From the NCBI GenBank assembly GCA_014529385.2, contig CM043959.1, positions 88,885,529 to 88,949,528 on the forward strand: a stretch of DNA of 64,000 nt. Reading direction: 5' to 3'. The stretch comes from Adiantum capillus-veneris (Eukaryota; Streptophyta; Polypodiopsida; Polypodiales; Pteridaceae). The notes below the pieces were generated by a model. It ran no database searches. It had not been told where the DNA came from and saw only the letters and a list, made by a program, of their open reading frames with translations. The position numbers were made by a program, and so were the translations under genes. Below are positions 24,191-37,250 of the stretch, one piece after another. Position 1 is the first letter of the stretch. Every line of letters starts with the position of its first letter.

Positions 24191-26700
24191 CTGCAAAAAG
24201 AAGAAAATATTATGCATAAAATAATGACAATATCAAAGAAAGATATCATTATTTTATAGTCCAATAGGTCCATTGTATGGAAGACTTAGAGTGCCTCTTA
24301 CATGGTGCCTCCAAGGTTTCCAAAAAATAAAATCATTGGAAAAAAAAGGCCACTGTGTCTCCAATCTATTGCCCATTTGAAGCATAGAGAGAACCAAGGT
24401 CCACCACTTGTCCAAGCTAGACATGGAGCATTGACACAAGATCCAACACTTATCCAAGAACCCTATAGTATATGTGGTAACATGGGATGCATTGATGCAA
24501 CAAAAGTAGTCTAGCCTCCTCATCCATCTCTTTTTTCTTGTAGCCTAGAGGGATTAGTTTCAAGGTCTATCACTAGTCAAAAACTACACATAGAACATTG
24601 ATACAAGGTTCCACCACATGTGAAACCTATCATCTCTAGTAGCATGGATGGTTTGATATCAAGGTTCATCGCGTGTCCTACCTATACTCTATTGTAGCAT
24701 ATAGATTCTAGTTTGGTGGTACTACACTTGTCCAAACTTGGCTTGTTGTTGATATCTGGAGGTAATCAAGGGTCCTCCACTTGTCCAAGTTAGGCATATA
24801 AAACAATTGCAAGGTCCACCATGTGTACAACATATGATTGATTATAGCATGCATGGTCTTATTTCATGGGCAACCATCTTCTCTCCAACATGTGTCCAAC
24901 CTCGGCTCCATTGAAGCATGGAGAGAAGCAAGGTCCACCACTTATCAAAGCTAAGATTGGATCCATTGAAACATAAAGAGAAGCAAGCTCTACCATTTGT
25001 CCAAGCTAGGATCCATTGAAACATGAAAACCCCATAATATGTTGTATACGGGGGGTGTTTTTCAAGGTCTACCACTTGTCTAAGCTATGGTCCATTGGAA
25101 CATGGAGAGAAGCAAAGCTCCACCACTTTTCTAAGCTAGGATCCATTGAAACATGGAGAGAAGCAAGCTCCATTGTTTGTCTAAGCTAGGCTCCATTGGA
25201 ACATGGAGAAAACAAGCTCCACCACTTGCCTATTATTGCATAGAGATTCTGGTTTGAAGGTCCACCACTTGTCCAACCTTGCCTTCATGTATGGAGATAA
25301 TCAAGAGTGCAATGCTTCTCTAAGCTAGGGACATAAAAGAGTTTCAAGGTCCACTACATATACGATCTATGATGGGTTGTAGCATGGGAGGTTTCATTTT
25401 AAGGTTGACCACTTCTCCAGCTCCGCTTGTCCAACCTCAGATCCATTGAAGAATGGAGAATAAAGGTGTACCAACTCTCCAAAATAGGCAAGACAATCTC
25501 TATAAAACCCATGAATTGTTAATATATGCTATGCTGTGGAGTTTTGTTTGAAGTTCCACTCCTTATCCAAGCTACAATCCATTGAAGCATGGAACTAAGT
25601 AAGATATATCTCTAGTCCAAGATAGGATCCATTGAAACATAGAGAGAATCAAGGTCCACCACTTGTCCAAGCTATGCATGGGTAATTGATATAAGGACCA
25701 CTACGTTTTCACCTATACTATGCTCTATCATGGATGGTTTCATATCCCACCAATTTTCCAACCTATTTAGTAGGTTGTATTATGGGGGTTTGGTTTCAAG
25801 GTACTTCACTTGTCTAAGGTGGGTTCCATTGAACCATGGAGAGAAACTATGTCTACCACTTGTCCGAAATATGCTCCTTTAAAACATAAAAACAAGGTCC
25901 ACCACTTGTCCAAGCTAAAGTTTCTCTCCATTGAAGCATGGAGAGAAACAAGGTCTACCACCTGTCCAAAATATGCTCCATTGAAACATAAAAGCAAGGT
26001 CCACCACTTGTCCAAGCTAATATAACAAATGGGTGTTGGTTACAAGGTGTACCACACTTGTCTAAACTAGTCTTCATGCAAGGTCTACCACATGTCCAAG
26101 CTATATGAGCTTGTTTTGAAGGTCTACCACACCTCTTGAAATTAGGATCCATGTAAGGTCCACCTTTTGTCAAGCTATGCATTTAATGAGTACTAAAACT
26201 AAGTAAATTGCAGTACTTAAATACCTTTCCAAGCTCATTAAGATTTTGGTCTCTAAGGCCGGCCACCACCACATGTCTAATCTATGCTCTAATTGATTAC
26301 TTATGCTAGTTCTCAAAGTCCAAACATAAGCTCCCTTCTAGCAAGGTTAGTTTAAATTTAGGCTCCAGCACCTGTCTAAGCTAGGTTCAATTTATGAAGC
26401 ATCACCATTTAACCATGCTACGATCTAATGTATCATATCAAGGGGGTATTGATAAAAGGTCCAAAACTTATTGAGTTCAAGCTCTTAAGTAATTAAGTCT
26501 TTGTGAGTATTAAATGTTATAGTTTTAGTCTACAGATCCACCATTCAAAAACTCAAGTAATTTACTATTTACATTCAAACCTTGAATGCTTGAGATACAA
26601 AATACAAACTCAATCAATACTATATAAAGCAAAATCTAACATTAAGAGTATCAAATCAGTAACAAGAAACACTAACATGCACAAGAAACTCAAAACATAC
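24191..26700 (-). repeat. motif-repeat block, reverse orientation, within a predicted intron
   Basis: Between acceptor 24191 and donor 26700 the sequence carries many copies of GGTCCACCACTTGTCCAAG and hairpins such as CTCCATTGAAGCATGGAG, now in the orientation opposite to the left half. If the splice sites are real this 2.5-kb block is an intron between the unknown protein and the SET exon. Confidence 0.75.
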
Positions 26701-28081
26701 GTGTCTCCATTTCCAAAAAGTCCTCCATTGACAGAGGATGGTGTTGTTGTTGTTCTTCTTCTCTTTGTGGAGAGCACTCCTCTGTAACAGGCACAATGTC
26801 GCCTGATTGCGAAGTGGATTGTTGAAGTCCAGCCCATTTTTCTATATCTTCATGAGACTTAACAAAGTCTAGCAGCATGGTCTCCACGCTTTTTGCCTCC
26901 TCCACACTATCAATTAAGCAGATAACTTCTTTTTTCTGTTGTATTCCTTCTTGTGCAACCAAGGAGCCATCACCAAAAACATCAACAAGCTTGCGGTCTT
27001 CAAAACAATATGTACGAATGTAGTGCTTGACCAAAGCTCTTTTTTTGGCCTCCAAATATTGCAAATCTGACATATCGTTATCTGCTACTTGAAGAAGAGA
27101 ACAATCAATTGGCATGGGATGTTCCTCTGATCTTCTTCTCAGGTCTTCAAATGCATTGCCTTGTCCCAAGAAGGCAATAACTGTTAGGAATTGAATTGCT
27201 CCTTTGCAAGGAGCTGATGGAAAGTGATGCAATGCACCACAACAATGGTAGCTCAGATTATCTCCCATGGCGTGAAAGGCACATTGCAATTTTGTGAAGT
27301 TAGTGAAATCCACAAATGCAAGAAAGACAAATCCAGGATCTGTTGACCCTCCAGCAATAGCCAAGATCCCATCCAAAGCATTGTTAAATGTCTCCTCACT
27401 CCACTTCAAATTGCCTCCAACGTTTTTTGTCATATCTAAAACACATAAGCCAATAGGCACTTTATTATTGAAGTGGCGCATCAAGTAGAGATTGCCTTCC
27501 ATTTGTAGGCTCACCACATAGATTGACCATGGCAAATCTCTAGGCTCAGTTTTCTCCTTTTGAAGGTGAATTGCCCATTGCATGTATTTTATTGCTCCAT
27601 CTGGAAAAGCCATTTTCTTTGTTCCACGCGTCAAACTAGATCTGATCCATTCCTCGCATAGCATTAAAATTGTTTTATAAACAACATCATTGATGTTATA
27701 CATTTTGACCACCTCCTCCCAGTCTTTACATGGTGAAGACTCATTCAAATTGTTGAAGCCTTCAAGAAGTGCATCTTGAATCAATTTGTCTTGCTTCAAC
27801 TGCTTGATTCGATCATACATGTCAGTTGCATCACCATCCTTTGCACTCTTTGACAGTAAAATCTTCTCATCTCTAATCTCTTCTTGAATAGTCTTTACCT
27901 CTGATTCCTCAAGGCCACAAAGGTATCTAAATACAGTTGTTGGGGGTTTCTTATTCTCCTCTTCTAGATTTTCAATGATTTCTATCCAGCAATCATAAAC
28001 TAAATCAGAGTACGTGACCATGTGTGCCTGTTTAGCAATCCAACTTGCTGCTGCACTCATTCTTGCCAATCAAAGAAAAGC
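26701..28081 (-). CDS. unrecognised protein, exon 2 of the cargo unit
   Basis: The exon is bounded by an acceptor (TTTCTTTTTAG) ending at 28082 and a donor (GAGACAC|GTATGT) at 26701/26700. From the first ATG (28058-28060) it encodes 453 codons plus one base (phase 1). I do not recognise the family. Visible features are a charged, probably coiled segment (SEVKTIQEEIRDEKILL, MYDRIKQLKQDKL), a central hydrophobic alpha/beta-like part (GFVFLAFVDFTNF, AIQFLTVIAFLGQG) with clustered His and Cys (YHCCGALHHF), and a Gln/Glu/His-rich C terminus. In the spliced frame one TGA (28070-28072) separates it from the preceding DGQH protein; only 81 predicted intron-scale bases lie between them. Confidence 0.7.
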
Positions 28082-28164
28082 CTAAAAAGAAATAGAGAAA
28101 TAATTAAACTATTGAGCAAGATTTGTTAATTAAACACTATCAAAAGACAAAGAAAATAACTTAC
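28082..28164 (-). other. predicted 83-bp GT-AG intron
   Basis: Donor GGGAT|GTAAGT and acceptor TTTCTTTTTAG| fit plant consensus, with an AT-rich interior. Removal puts the two flanking frames in register, with one TGA between them. Confidence 0.7.
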
Positions 28165-29352
28165 ATCCCATCCGGCACGAGATGCATGTCCCTCTGCAAT
28201 TCCACTTGCTGCCTTTGGTGGTCGTCCTGAGAAGATCCATTGACTCCGTAAATGTCTCAATATTTGGCTGTAAGGTTGCTTGACATACAATGCCTGAGCC
28301 TCCTCATTTGCAATGGCAGATATAGCAGTTGCAACAAATGGAGGAGCATTCACAACAATGCGAGCCTTTCTAAATTTATACACGCTAATCAGTCTTTCAA
28401 AGATCTCTTTGTTGTTTTGTTCATTGTGAAGCAAAACTTTTGCAGCATAGATTGAATGCTGCCCATCAAGAATCCAATAATGATAATCTTTAATTTTTTG
28501 CTCCTCTACCTCTTCTACTGCCAAAGGAGTCCCCTTCTTTGATTTTGCATTTCGAACAGGCATCAAATATGCACATGCTGCAGGCTTGGTCGTACTCTGT
28601 GAAAATCCAAATAACACACTTTCAGCGTGTTTTTTGTCCATAATACGTGCATTATAGTGATCAGGAGTAAGCCAACAATTTTGAATAGGGATATCAAATT
28701 CCCTATATTGGAAAGGAAAATAATTTATGTACTTATTCATTCCACCTGTATCTTTTTCTTGTCCTTTCATGGCCTCAGCTTCTAAAACATTTGGATCCAC
28801 AATTCTCATCTTTGACATTGAACCCTCTGTTGATGAGGATGCCAAAGATGCCTTGTCTACATCCAAAATGGAACTAGTTCGCTTAGCTTCTACTTTCTGC
28901 ACTTTTGCTTGCTTCTTTGTGGATGGTGGTCGTGAAGCTTTCACCTTTTTTCGTTGTAGTGTGGCAATGATGGAGCTTTGAAGTTGATCTGCTGTGATAT
29001 TTGGATTTGATTCTGCAAACTTCCATCCTCGAGAAAACATTGTCTCTTCTTTGTTTCTAGACATGCGCTCCAATGCATATGCTCCTGGAGATAGTTGAAA
29101 TTCTAGATTCATTGGAACTAGAATGTCAATGCATTCCACCTCTGGATGACTATCAACTACAGAGACAGATGCTTCCACAACTTGTCCAACATCTTCAAAC
29201 AAGCTGTCATTCTCCTTTTTGGCAATAAATAGATGCACCTTATGAAATTGTGCACCCTCTATACCATGTATGTCCAAATACCATTTCCTAAGATCATTGC
29301 AAGTATAGTCAACTGAGACAGCAACCCTTGCAACCTGTTTTTTTGGAGCCAT
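28165..29352 (-). CDS. DGQH/ParB-like domain protein, exon 1 of the cargo unit
   Basis: ATG at 29350-29352 (MAPKKQVARVAV) lies five bases inside an exon that starts after TTTGTTTCAG at 29358, so the start codon follows a 5' intron. There are 396 codons to the donor at 28165. The N-terminal ~150 residues are alpha/beta-like, followed by a basic Ser-rich linker (RKKVKASRPPSTKKQAKVQK). The C-terminal domain has YWILDGQHSIYAAKVLL, which resembles the DGQH(R) signature of ParB/DndB-type nuclease or binding folds, and then FRKARIVVNAPP. The function is not known; binding of nucleic acid is inference. It is the 5'-most cargo module. Confidence 0.75.
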
Positions 29353-29357
29353 CTTTC

Positions 29358-29420
29358 CTGAAACAAAAAAAACCAAATGTTATTTTAACATATATTTTTT
29401 GTAATGGATTAAGTTTGTGT
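29358..29420 (-). other. splice acceptor and upstream intron of the cargo unit
   Basis: A pyrimidine-rich tract and TTTCAG precede the start codon exon. The first exon and promoter lie somewhere to the right and were not found. Confidence 0.45.
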
Positions 29421-32400
29421 GAATACAAGTTCCACCACTTGTTCAAGCTAGATCTAAGCAAGTATACATAGTGATCATTTAAGCTAGTAAACTAAGGGAA
29501 GGGAGAAGTAAGGTCCACCACTTGTCCAAGCTCAGCTCTAGACAACATGGAGAGATTCGAGGTCTACTAATTGTCTAATATAGGCTAACTATATTGAAAC
29601 ATAGAGAGAAGCAAAGGTCCACCACTTGTCCAATCTAGGGTCCATTGAAACATGGAGAGAAGGATGCTCCACCATTTGTCCAAAATAGGCTCCATTGAAA
29701 CATGAAGAGAAGCAAGATGCACCATGTCTTTGAGATGCTAGGCTCCATTGAAATACCTTAAACCCATGATATTTTGTATATGTGGGGTTTAAATTCAAGG
29801 TCCACCACTTGTCCAACCTATTATCCCTAGTAGCATGAGTGGTTTGGTCTCAAGATTCACCACTTTTCCACTCTATGTCATTATATTAAGAAGATCTGGG
29901 TGTTAAGGTCCACCACTTGTCCAACCTATAAGGCTATATCTTAAATGGTATTATTTACCACCACTTGGAATGCACATGATGGGTTTTACATAGGGGTATG
30001 GTTCCAAGGTCCACCACTTGTCCAAGCTAACTCTATTGAAACATAGAGAGAATCAAAGGTCCACCACTTGTCCAAGCTAGGCTCCATTGAAACATGGAGA
30101 GAAGGATGCTCCACCATTTGTCCAAGCCAGGTTTGATTGAAACATGAAGAGAAGCAAGCTGCACCATGTCTCCAAAATGCTAGGCTCCATTGAAATATCT
30201 TAAACCCATGATATTTCGTACATGGGGGGTTTACATTCAAGGTCCACCACTTGTCCAACCTATTATCACTAGTAGCATGAGTGGTTTGATGTCAAGATTC
30301 ACCACTTTTCCACTCTATGTCATTATATTAAGAAGATCTGGGTGTTAAGGTCCACCACTTGTCCAACCTATAAGGCTATATCTTAAAGGGTATTCTTTCT
30401 CACCACTTGGAATGACCATGATAGGTTTTACATGGGGGTTTGGTTCCAAGTTCCACCACTTGTCCAAGCTAACTCTATTGAAACATAGAGAGAAGCAAAG
30501 GTCCACCCCTTGTCTAAGCTAGGGTCCATTGAAACATGGAGAGAAGGATGCTCCACCATTTGTCCAAGGTAGGCTCCATTGAAACATGAGGAGAAGCAAG
30601 GTGCACCATGTCTCCAAGATGCTAGGCTCCATCGAAAAACATTAAACCCACGATATGTCGTAAATGAGGGGTTTACATTCAAGGTCCACCACTTGTCCAA
30701 GCTATTATTGCTAGTAGCCTGAGTAGTTTGGTCTCAAGATTCACCACTTTTCCACTCTATGTCATTATATTAAGAATATGCGTGTGTTAAGGTCCACCAC
30801 TTGTCCAACCTATAAGGCTACATCTTAAAGGTTATTCTTTATTACCACTTGGAGTGACCATGATAGGTTTTACATGGGGGTTTGGTTCCAAGGTCCACCA
30901 CTTGTCCAAGCTAACTCTATTGAAACATAGAGAGAAACAAAGGTCCACCACTTGTCCAAGCTAGGGTCCATTGAAACATGGAGAGAAGGATGCTCCACCA
31001 TTTGTCCAAGATAGGCTCCATTGAAACATGACGAGAAGCAAGCTGCACCATGTCTCCAAGATGCTAGGCTCCATCGAAATACATTAAACCCACAATATTT
31101 CGTAGATGAGGGGTTTACATTCAAGGTCCACCACTTGTCCAAGCTATTATTGCTAGTAGCCTGAGTGGTTTGGTCTCAAGATTCACCAGTTTTATTAAGA
31201 ATATGTGGGTGTTAAGGTCCACCACTTGTCCAACCTATAAGGCTACATCTTAAAGGTTATTCTTTCTTACTACTTGGAGCGACCATGATAGGTTTTACAT
31301 GGGGGTTTGGTTCCAAGGTCCACCACTTGTCCAAGCTAAATCTATTGAAACATAGAGAGAAGCAAAGGTCCACCCCTTGTCTAAGCTAGGGTCCATTGAA
31401 ACATGGAGAGAAGGATGCTCCACCATTTGTCCAAGGTAGGCTCCATTGAAACATGAGGAGAAGCAAGGTGCACCATGTCTCCAAGATGCTAGGCTCCATC
31501 GAAAAACATTAAACCCACGATATGTCGTAGATGAGGGGTGTACATTCAAGGTCCACCACTTGTCCAAGCTATTATTGCTAGTAGCCTGAGTGGTTTGGTC
31601 TCAAGATTCACCACTTTTCCACTCTATGTCATTATATTAAGAATATGCGTGTGTTAAGGTCCACCACTTGTCCAACCTATAAGGCTACATCTTAAAGGTT
31701 ATTCTTTATTACCACTTGGAGTGACCATGATAGGTTTTACATGGGGGTTTGGTTCCAAGGTCCACCACTTGTCCAAGCTAACTCTATTGAAACATAGAGA
31801 GAAACAAAGGTCCACCACTTGTCCAAGCTAGGGTCCATTGAAACATGGAGAGAAGGATGCTCCACCATTTGTCCAAGATAGGCTCCATTGAAACATGACG
31901 AGAAGCAAGCTGCACCATGTCTCCAAGATGCTAGGCTCCATCGAAATACATTAAACCCACGATATTTCGTAGATGAGGGGTTTACATTCAAGGTCCACCA
32001 CTTGTCCAAGCTATTATTGCTAGTAGCCTGAGTGGTTTGGTCTCAAGATTCACCACTTTTATTAAGAATATGTGGGTGTTAAGGTCCACCACTTGTCCAA
32101 CCTATAAGGCTACATCTTAAAGGTTATTCTTTCTTACTACTTGGAGTGACCATGATAGGTTTTACATGGGGGTTTGGTTCCAAGGTCCACCACTTGTCCA
32201 AGCTAACTCTATTGAAACATAGAGAGAAGCAAAGGTCCACCACTTGTCTAAGCTAGGGTCCATTGAAACATGGAGAGAAGGATGCTCCACCATTTGTCCA
32301 AGGTAGGCTCCATTGAAACATGAGGAGAAGCAAGGTGCACCATGTCTCCAAGATGCTAGGCTCCATCGAAAAACATTAAACCCACGATATGTCGTAGATG

Positions 32401-35200
32401 AGGGGTTTACATTCAAGGTCCACCACTTGTCCAAGCTATTATTGCTAGTAGCCTGAGTGGTTTGGTCTCAAGATTCACCACTTTTCCACTCTATGTCATT
32501 ATATTAAGAATATGCACGTGTTAAGGTCCACCACTTGTCCAACCTATAAGGCTACATCTTAAAGGTTATTCTTTATTACCACTTGGAGTGACCATGATAG
32601 GTTTTACATGGGGGTTTGCTTCCAAGGACCACCACTTGTCCAAGCTAACTCTATTGAAACATAGAGAGAAACAAAGGTCCACCACTTGTCCAAGCTAGGG
32701 TCCATTGAAACATGGAGAGAAGGATGCTCTACCATTTGTCCAAGATAGGATCCATTGAAACATGACGAGAAGCAAGCTGCACCATGTCTCCAAGATGCTA
32801 GGCTCCATCGAAATACATTAAACCCACGATATTTCGTAGATGAGGGGTTTACATTCAAGGTCCACCACTTGTCCAAGCTATTATTGCTAGTAGCCTGAGT
32901 GGTTTGGTCTCACGATTCACCAGTTTTATTAAGAATATGTGGGTGTTAAGGTCCACCACTTGTCCAACCTATAAGGCTACATCTTAAAGGTTATTCTTTC
33001 TTACTACTTGGAGTGACCATGATAGGTTTTACATGGGGGTTTGGTTCCAAGGTCCACCACTTGTCCAAGCTAACTCTATTGAAACATAGAGAGAAGCAAG
33101 GGTCCACCCCTTGTCTAAGCTAGGGTCCATTGAAACATGGAGAGAAGGATGCTCCACCATTTGTCCAAGGTAGGCTCTATTGAAACATGAGGAGAAGCAA
33201 GGTGCACCATGTCTCCAAGATGCTAGGCTCCATCGAAAAACATTAAACCCACGATATGTCGTAGATGAGGGGTTTACATTCAAGGTCCACCACTTGTCCA
33301 AGCTATTATTGCTAGTAGCCTGAGTGGTTTGGTCTCAAGATTCACCACTTTTCCACTCTATGTCATTATATTAAGAATATGCGCGTGTTAAGGTCCACCA
33401 CTTGTCCAACCTATAAGGCTACATCTTAAAGGTTATTCTTTATTACCACTTGGAGTGACCATGATAGGTTTTACATGGGGGTTTGGTTCCAAGGTCCACC
33501 ACTTGTCCAAGCTAACTCTATTGAAACATAGAGAGAAACAAAGGTCCACCACTTGTCCAAGCTAGGGTCCATTGAAACATGGAGAGAAGGATGCTCCACC
33601 ATTTGTCCAAGATAGGATCCATTGAAACATGACGAGAAGCAAGCTGCACCATGTCTCCAAGATGCTAGGCTCCATCGAAATACATTAAACCCACGATATT
33701 TCGTAGATGAGGGGTTTACATTCAAGGTCCACCACTTGTCCAAGCTATTATTGCTAGTAGCCTGAGTGGTTTGGTCTCAAGATTCACCACTTTTATTAAG
33801 AATATGTGGGTGTTAAGGTCCACCACTTGTCCAACCTATAAGGCTACATCTTAAAGGTTATTCTTTCTTACTACTTGGAGTGACCATGATAGGTTTTACA
33901 TGGGGGTTTGGTTCCAAGGTCCACCACTTGTCCAAGCTAACTCTAATGAAACATAGAGAGAAGCAAAGGTCCACCCCTTGTCTAAGCTAGGGTCCATTGA
34001 AACATGGAGAGAAGGATGCTCCACCATTTGTCCAAGGTAGGCTCCATTGAAACATGAGGAGAAGCAAGGTGCACCATGTCTCCAAGATGCTAGGCTCCAT
34101 TGAAAAACATTAAACCCACGATATGTCGTAGATGAGGGGTTTACATTCAAGGTCCACCACTTGTCCAAGCTATTATTGCTAGTAGCCTGAGTGGTTTGGT
34201 CTCAAGATTCACCATTTTTCCACTCTATGTCATTATATTAAGAATATGCGCGTGTTAAGGTCCACCACTTGTCCAACCTATAAGGCTACATCTTAAAGGT
34301 TATTCTTTATTACCACTTGGAGTGACCATGATAGGTTTTACATGGGGCTTTGGTTCCAAGGTCCACCACTTGTCCAAGCTAACTCTATTGAATCATAGAG
34401 AGAAGCAAAGGTCCACCACTTGTCTAAGCTAGGCTCCATTGAAACATGGAGAGAAGGATGCTCCACCATTTGTCGAAGCTAACTCTATTGAAACATGGGG
34501 GGTTTACGTTCAAGGTCCGCCACTTGTCCAAGCTATTAGTGCTAGTAGCATGAGTGGTTTTGTCTCAAGATTCACCACTTTTTCACTCTATGTCATTATA
34601 TTAAGAATATTAGGGTGTTAAGGTCCACCACTTGTCCAACCTATAAGGCTATATCTTAAAGGTTATTCTTTCTCACCACTTGGAGTGACCATGATAGGTT
34701 TTAAATGGGGGTTTGGTTCCAAGGTCCACCACTTGTCCAAGCTAACTCTATTGAATAATAGAGAGAAGTAAAGGTCCACCACTTGTCCAAGCTAGGGTCC
34801 ATTGAAACATGGAGAGAAGGATGCTCCACCATTTGTCCAAGATAGGCTCCATTGAAACATGAAGAGAAGCAAGATGCACGATGTCTCCAAGATGCTAGGC
34901 TCCATCGAAATACCTTAAACCCACGATATTTCGTAGATGGGGGGTTTACTTTCAAGGTCCACCACTTGTCCAAGCTATTATCGCTAGTAGCATGGTTTGG
35001 TCTCAAGATTCACCAGTTTTTCACTCTATGTCATTATATGAAGAATATCTGGGTGTTAAGGTCCACCACTTGTCCAACCTATAAGGCTATATTCTAAATG
35101 ATTTTTTTTTTGACCACTTGGAATGTGCATGATATGTTTTACATGGGGTTTTGTTCCAAGGTCCACCACTTGTCCAAGCTAGATCTATTACATATATATT
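29421..35200 (-). repeat. higher-order tandem array, 867-bp dimers of 442- and 425-bp units
   Basis: The same landmark recurs at 30870, 31737, 32604 and 33471, and its partner at 31295, 32162, 33029 and 33896. The period is therefore exactly 867 bases, made of alternating 425- and 442-base halves. Units at 29589-30428 and after 34300 are more diverged edges. Each unit holds several GGTCCACCACTTGTCCAAG motifs and hairpins (CTCTATTGAAACATAGAG). A 90-codon minus-strand frame survives in most units but shows no protein features. Confidence 0.93.
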
Positions 35201-36159
35201 ATACATACAATATTCAACTAGATTCCCTACCTATCATGTCCAGTAGCATGGATGCTCTAGCTTGAAGGTCCACCACTTGTCCAACCTATACTCTCTTATG
35301 TAAGGGAGATCTCGCTATAAATTCAAAACCTTCCCGCCTAAATTTAAAATATCCCTCCCAAATCTTAAATATCCCGCCTAAATTTTAAACTATCCCGCCC
35401 AAATTTTAAAATTCAAACTTTTTTATAAAAATTTAAATTTTACTACTTAAATTTAAAATATTCCACGCGAAATTGATTTTAAATTCAAGTTTACCACAAA
35501 AAGATATCATTATACCACCTAAATTCAAATATGCAAACCTCAAATCATTATATTGTACATAAATTCAAACAAATTCAAATTAACAAGCCTAAACTGATAT
35601 TAGTTTGCATAGATATGAATTTATCACACCTAAATTATGTCACCATGTTAGAGAGAGTGGTTAGAGAATTTGAACAAGGTCCACCACTTGTCCAACCTAG
35701 ATTCCAAGAAGGATTGAGTGTACAAGGTATTGTTTGGAGGTCCTTATAGTCCACTGGTCTCAAGGTCCACCACTTGTGGTAAGGGTCACCAAAAAGTGTA
35801 TATATTCATCCAAAGAAATATACGTATTTTTGGTCTACATGTCCTAGTTTAAACCATTTATGTCCATTAGGTGTATCACTAAACAACACTACTATTTGTG
35901 AGAAACAGAAGTTACAATCATATCTACAAATGGATTAGAGGAAAATCAGCTCAGCATACATCCAGAACTCGCTACAAGAATGGACTTTAACAGATCACGC
36001 AAGTAAGTCTTCCATTCAATTTTACTAGTATTACAATGTGTTAGTTATTTGTGATATTTATGTATGTATATATACTATGTGTGCATATCGTAATTAAGTG
36101 TAATTGTGTATCTGCATTATGTATGAGTATTACAATGAAATAACACAAATATACATACA
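35201..36159. repeat. degenerate CCCGCC-AAATTT repeat and spacer
   Basis: At about 35325-35530 a ~20-base unit of the type CCCGCCTAAATTTTAAA is repeated with decay. The rest is AT-rich with a few isolated motif copies near 35680 and 35760. No gene seen. Confidence 0.6.
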
Positions 36160-36227
36160 TACACATAGATAACACAGACGCACACATACATGAGCATGTA
36201 TTTTCAAGAGAGAGATAGCAAGATACA

Positions 36228-36263
<36 letters not shown>

Positions 36264-36560
36264 TAAATACTTGTTTTTTAGAGAGAGGAGAGAGAAAGAT
36301 AACAGATTTCACTGTGTTTACGTATGTGGAAGAGAGGAAGATGATGTATGGGAATATGTGCACGTATTTTCAAGAGAGAGACAACAAGATAACAGATTTC
36401 ATTGTGGTTATGTATGTGGAAGTGAGGAAGACGATGTGTGGGAATTTGTGCATGTATTTTCAAGAGAGAGACAGCAAGATAACAGATTTCACTGTGGTTA
36501 TGTATGTGGAAGAGAGGAAGACGATGTGTGGGAATATGTGTATGTGTGCGGGGATACTTT
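36160..36560. repeat. AG-rich low complexity and a 90-bp tandem repeat (3 copies)
   Basis: GATAACAGATTTCA recurs at 36298, 36388 and 36478, a 90-base period. Because 90 is divisible by three, open frames run through the copies in more than one register; these are taken as artefacts. Confidence 0.88.
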
Positions 36561-37250
36561 TAAACTATGTATCTCTGTCTTTTGACGAGAGAGTGTGTGT
36601 GCAAGAAGAGTTACAGAGAACCATCTTCTCTATATGGAGAAAGACAGAGAGTGAGAGAGAGAGAAATGCCTGTTTTTTCTCTATTCGTGAGGTGTGAAAT
36701 GTCTCCTGAGAAGACTGCCCGATCCTGCCCTTCTGGAAAGCGTTGTGTACGCTGCTGTTTCTTTATCTTGTTTCTTTATCATAGGATTAAAAAAAACAAA
36801 AGCAATATAAAAAATTAACCCATTCACACGGCCAAAATTAAAGAAATCATGGTTGAAAATATGAAAAACATGCGTAACTCTATACTAGGAATTCACTTAA
36901 AAAAAAAAAAAATCTTTGGGCGCTGCCTCGGACCCCGCCCAGAACAATATCCCAAAATCAACCTCCCAAGCCCCGCCATCGACAGCGCTATATTCCACAT
37001 CCCCATCAAGAGCGCTACCCCCAAATCTCACGTGGAAACGCTGCCTTGTCACCCCATTGTGGCATTGCCCTAAGACCCCGCATCTGGAGTGCTAAATGGG
37101 AACATTCTTCATTAGTGAAATTTTGAACATAAATTATATTAGCATATACTTAAATATAATACAAATATTAACATATTAGCTATACTACTAATTTACTATA
37201 GCAGTTCTAGATTATGTCCCATACTATATTTAAGGTGCCAAAGGTTTGGC
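36561..37250. other. spacer with a GC-rich AGCGCT patch
   Basis: At about 36905-37095 the base composition turns GC-rich against AT-rich surroundings, with repeated GCGCT words (GGGCGCTGCC, CAGCGCTATA, GAGCGCTACC). No coding feature recognised. Confidence 0.6.

Noticed and set aside
29589-34168. A dozen ~90-codon minus-strand frames with nearly the same protein (LAWTSGGPW, DKWWTL)
   Set aside because: They arise from reading the tandem DNA repeat in one register. The frame also crosses the motif in unrelated blocks, and the Trp-rich text has no protein features. Treated as repeat artefacts.
36271-36697. Two overlapping plus-strand frames of 104 and 127 codons with 30-residue repeats
   Set aside because: Produced by a 90-base tandem repeat whose length is a multiple of three; both registers are open and neither looks like a protein.
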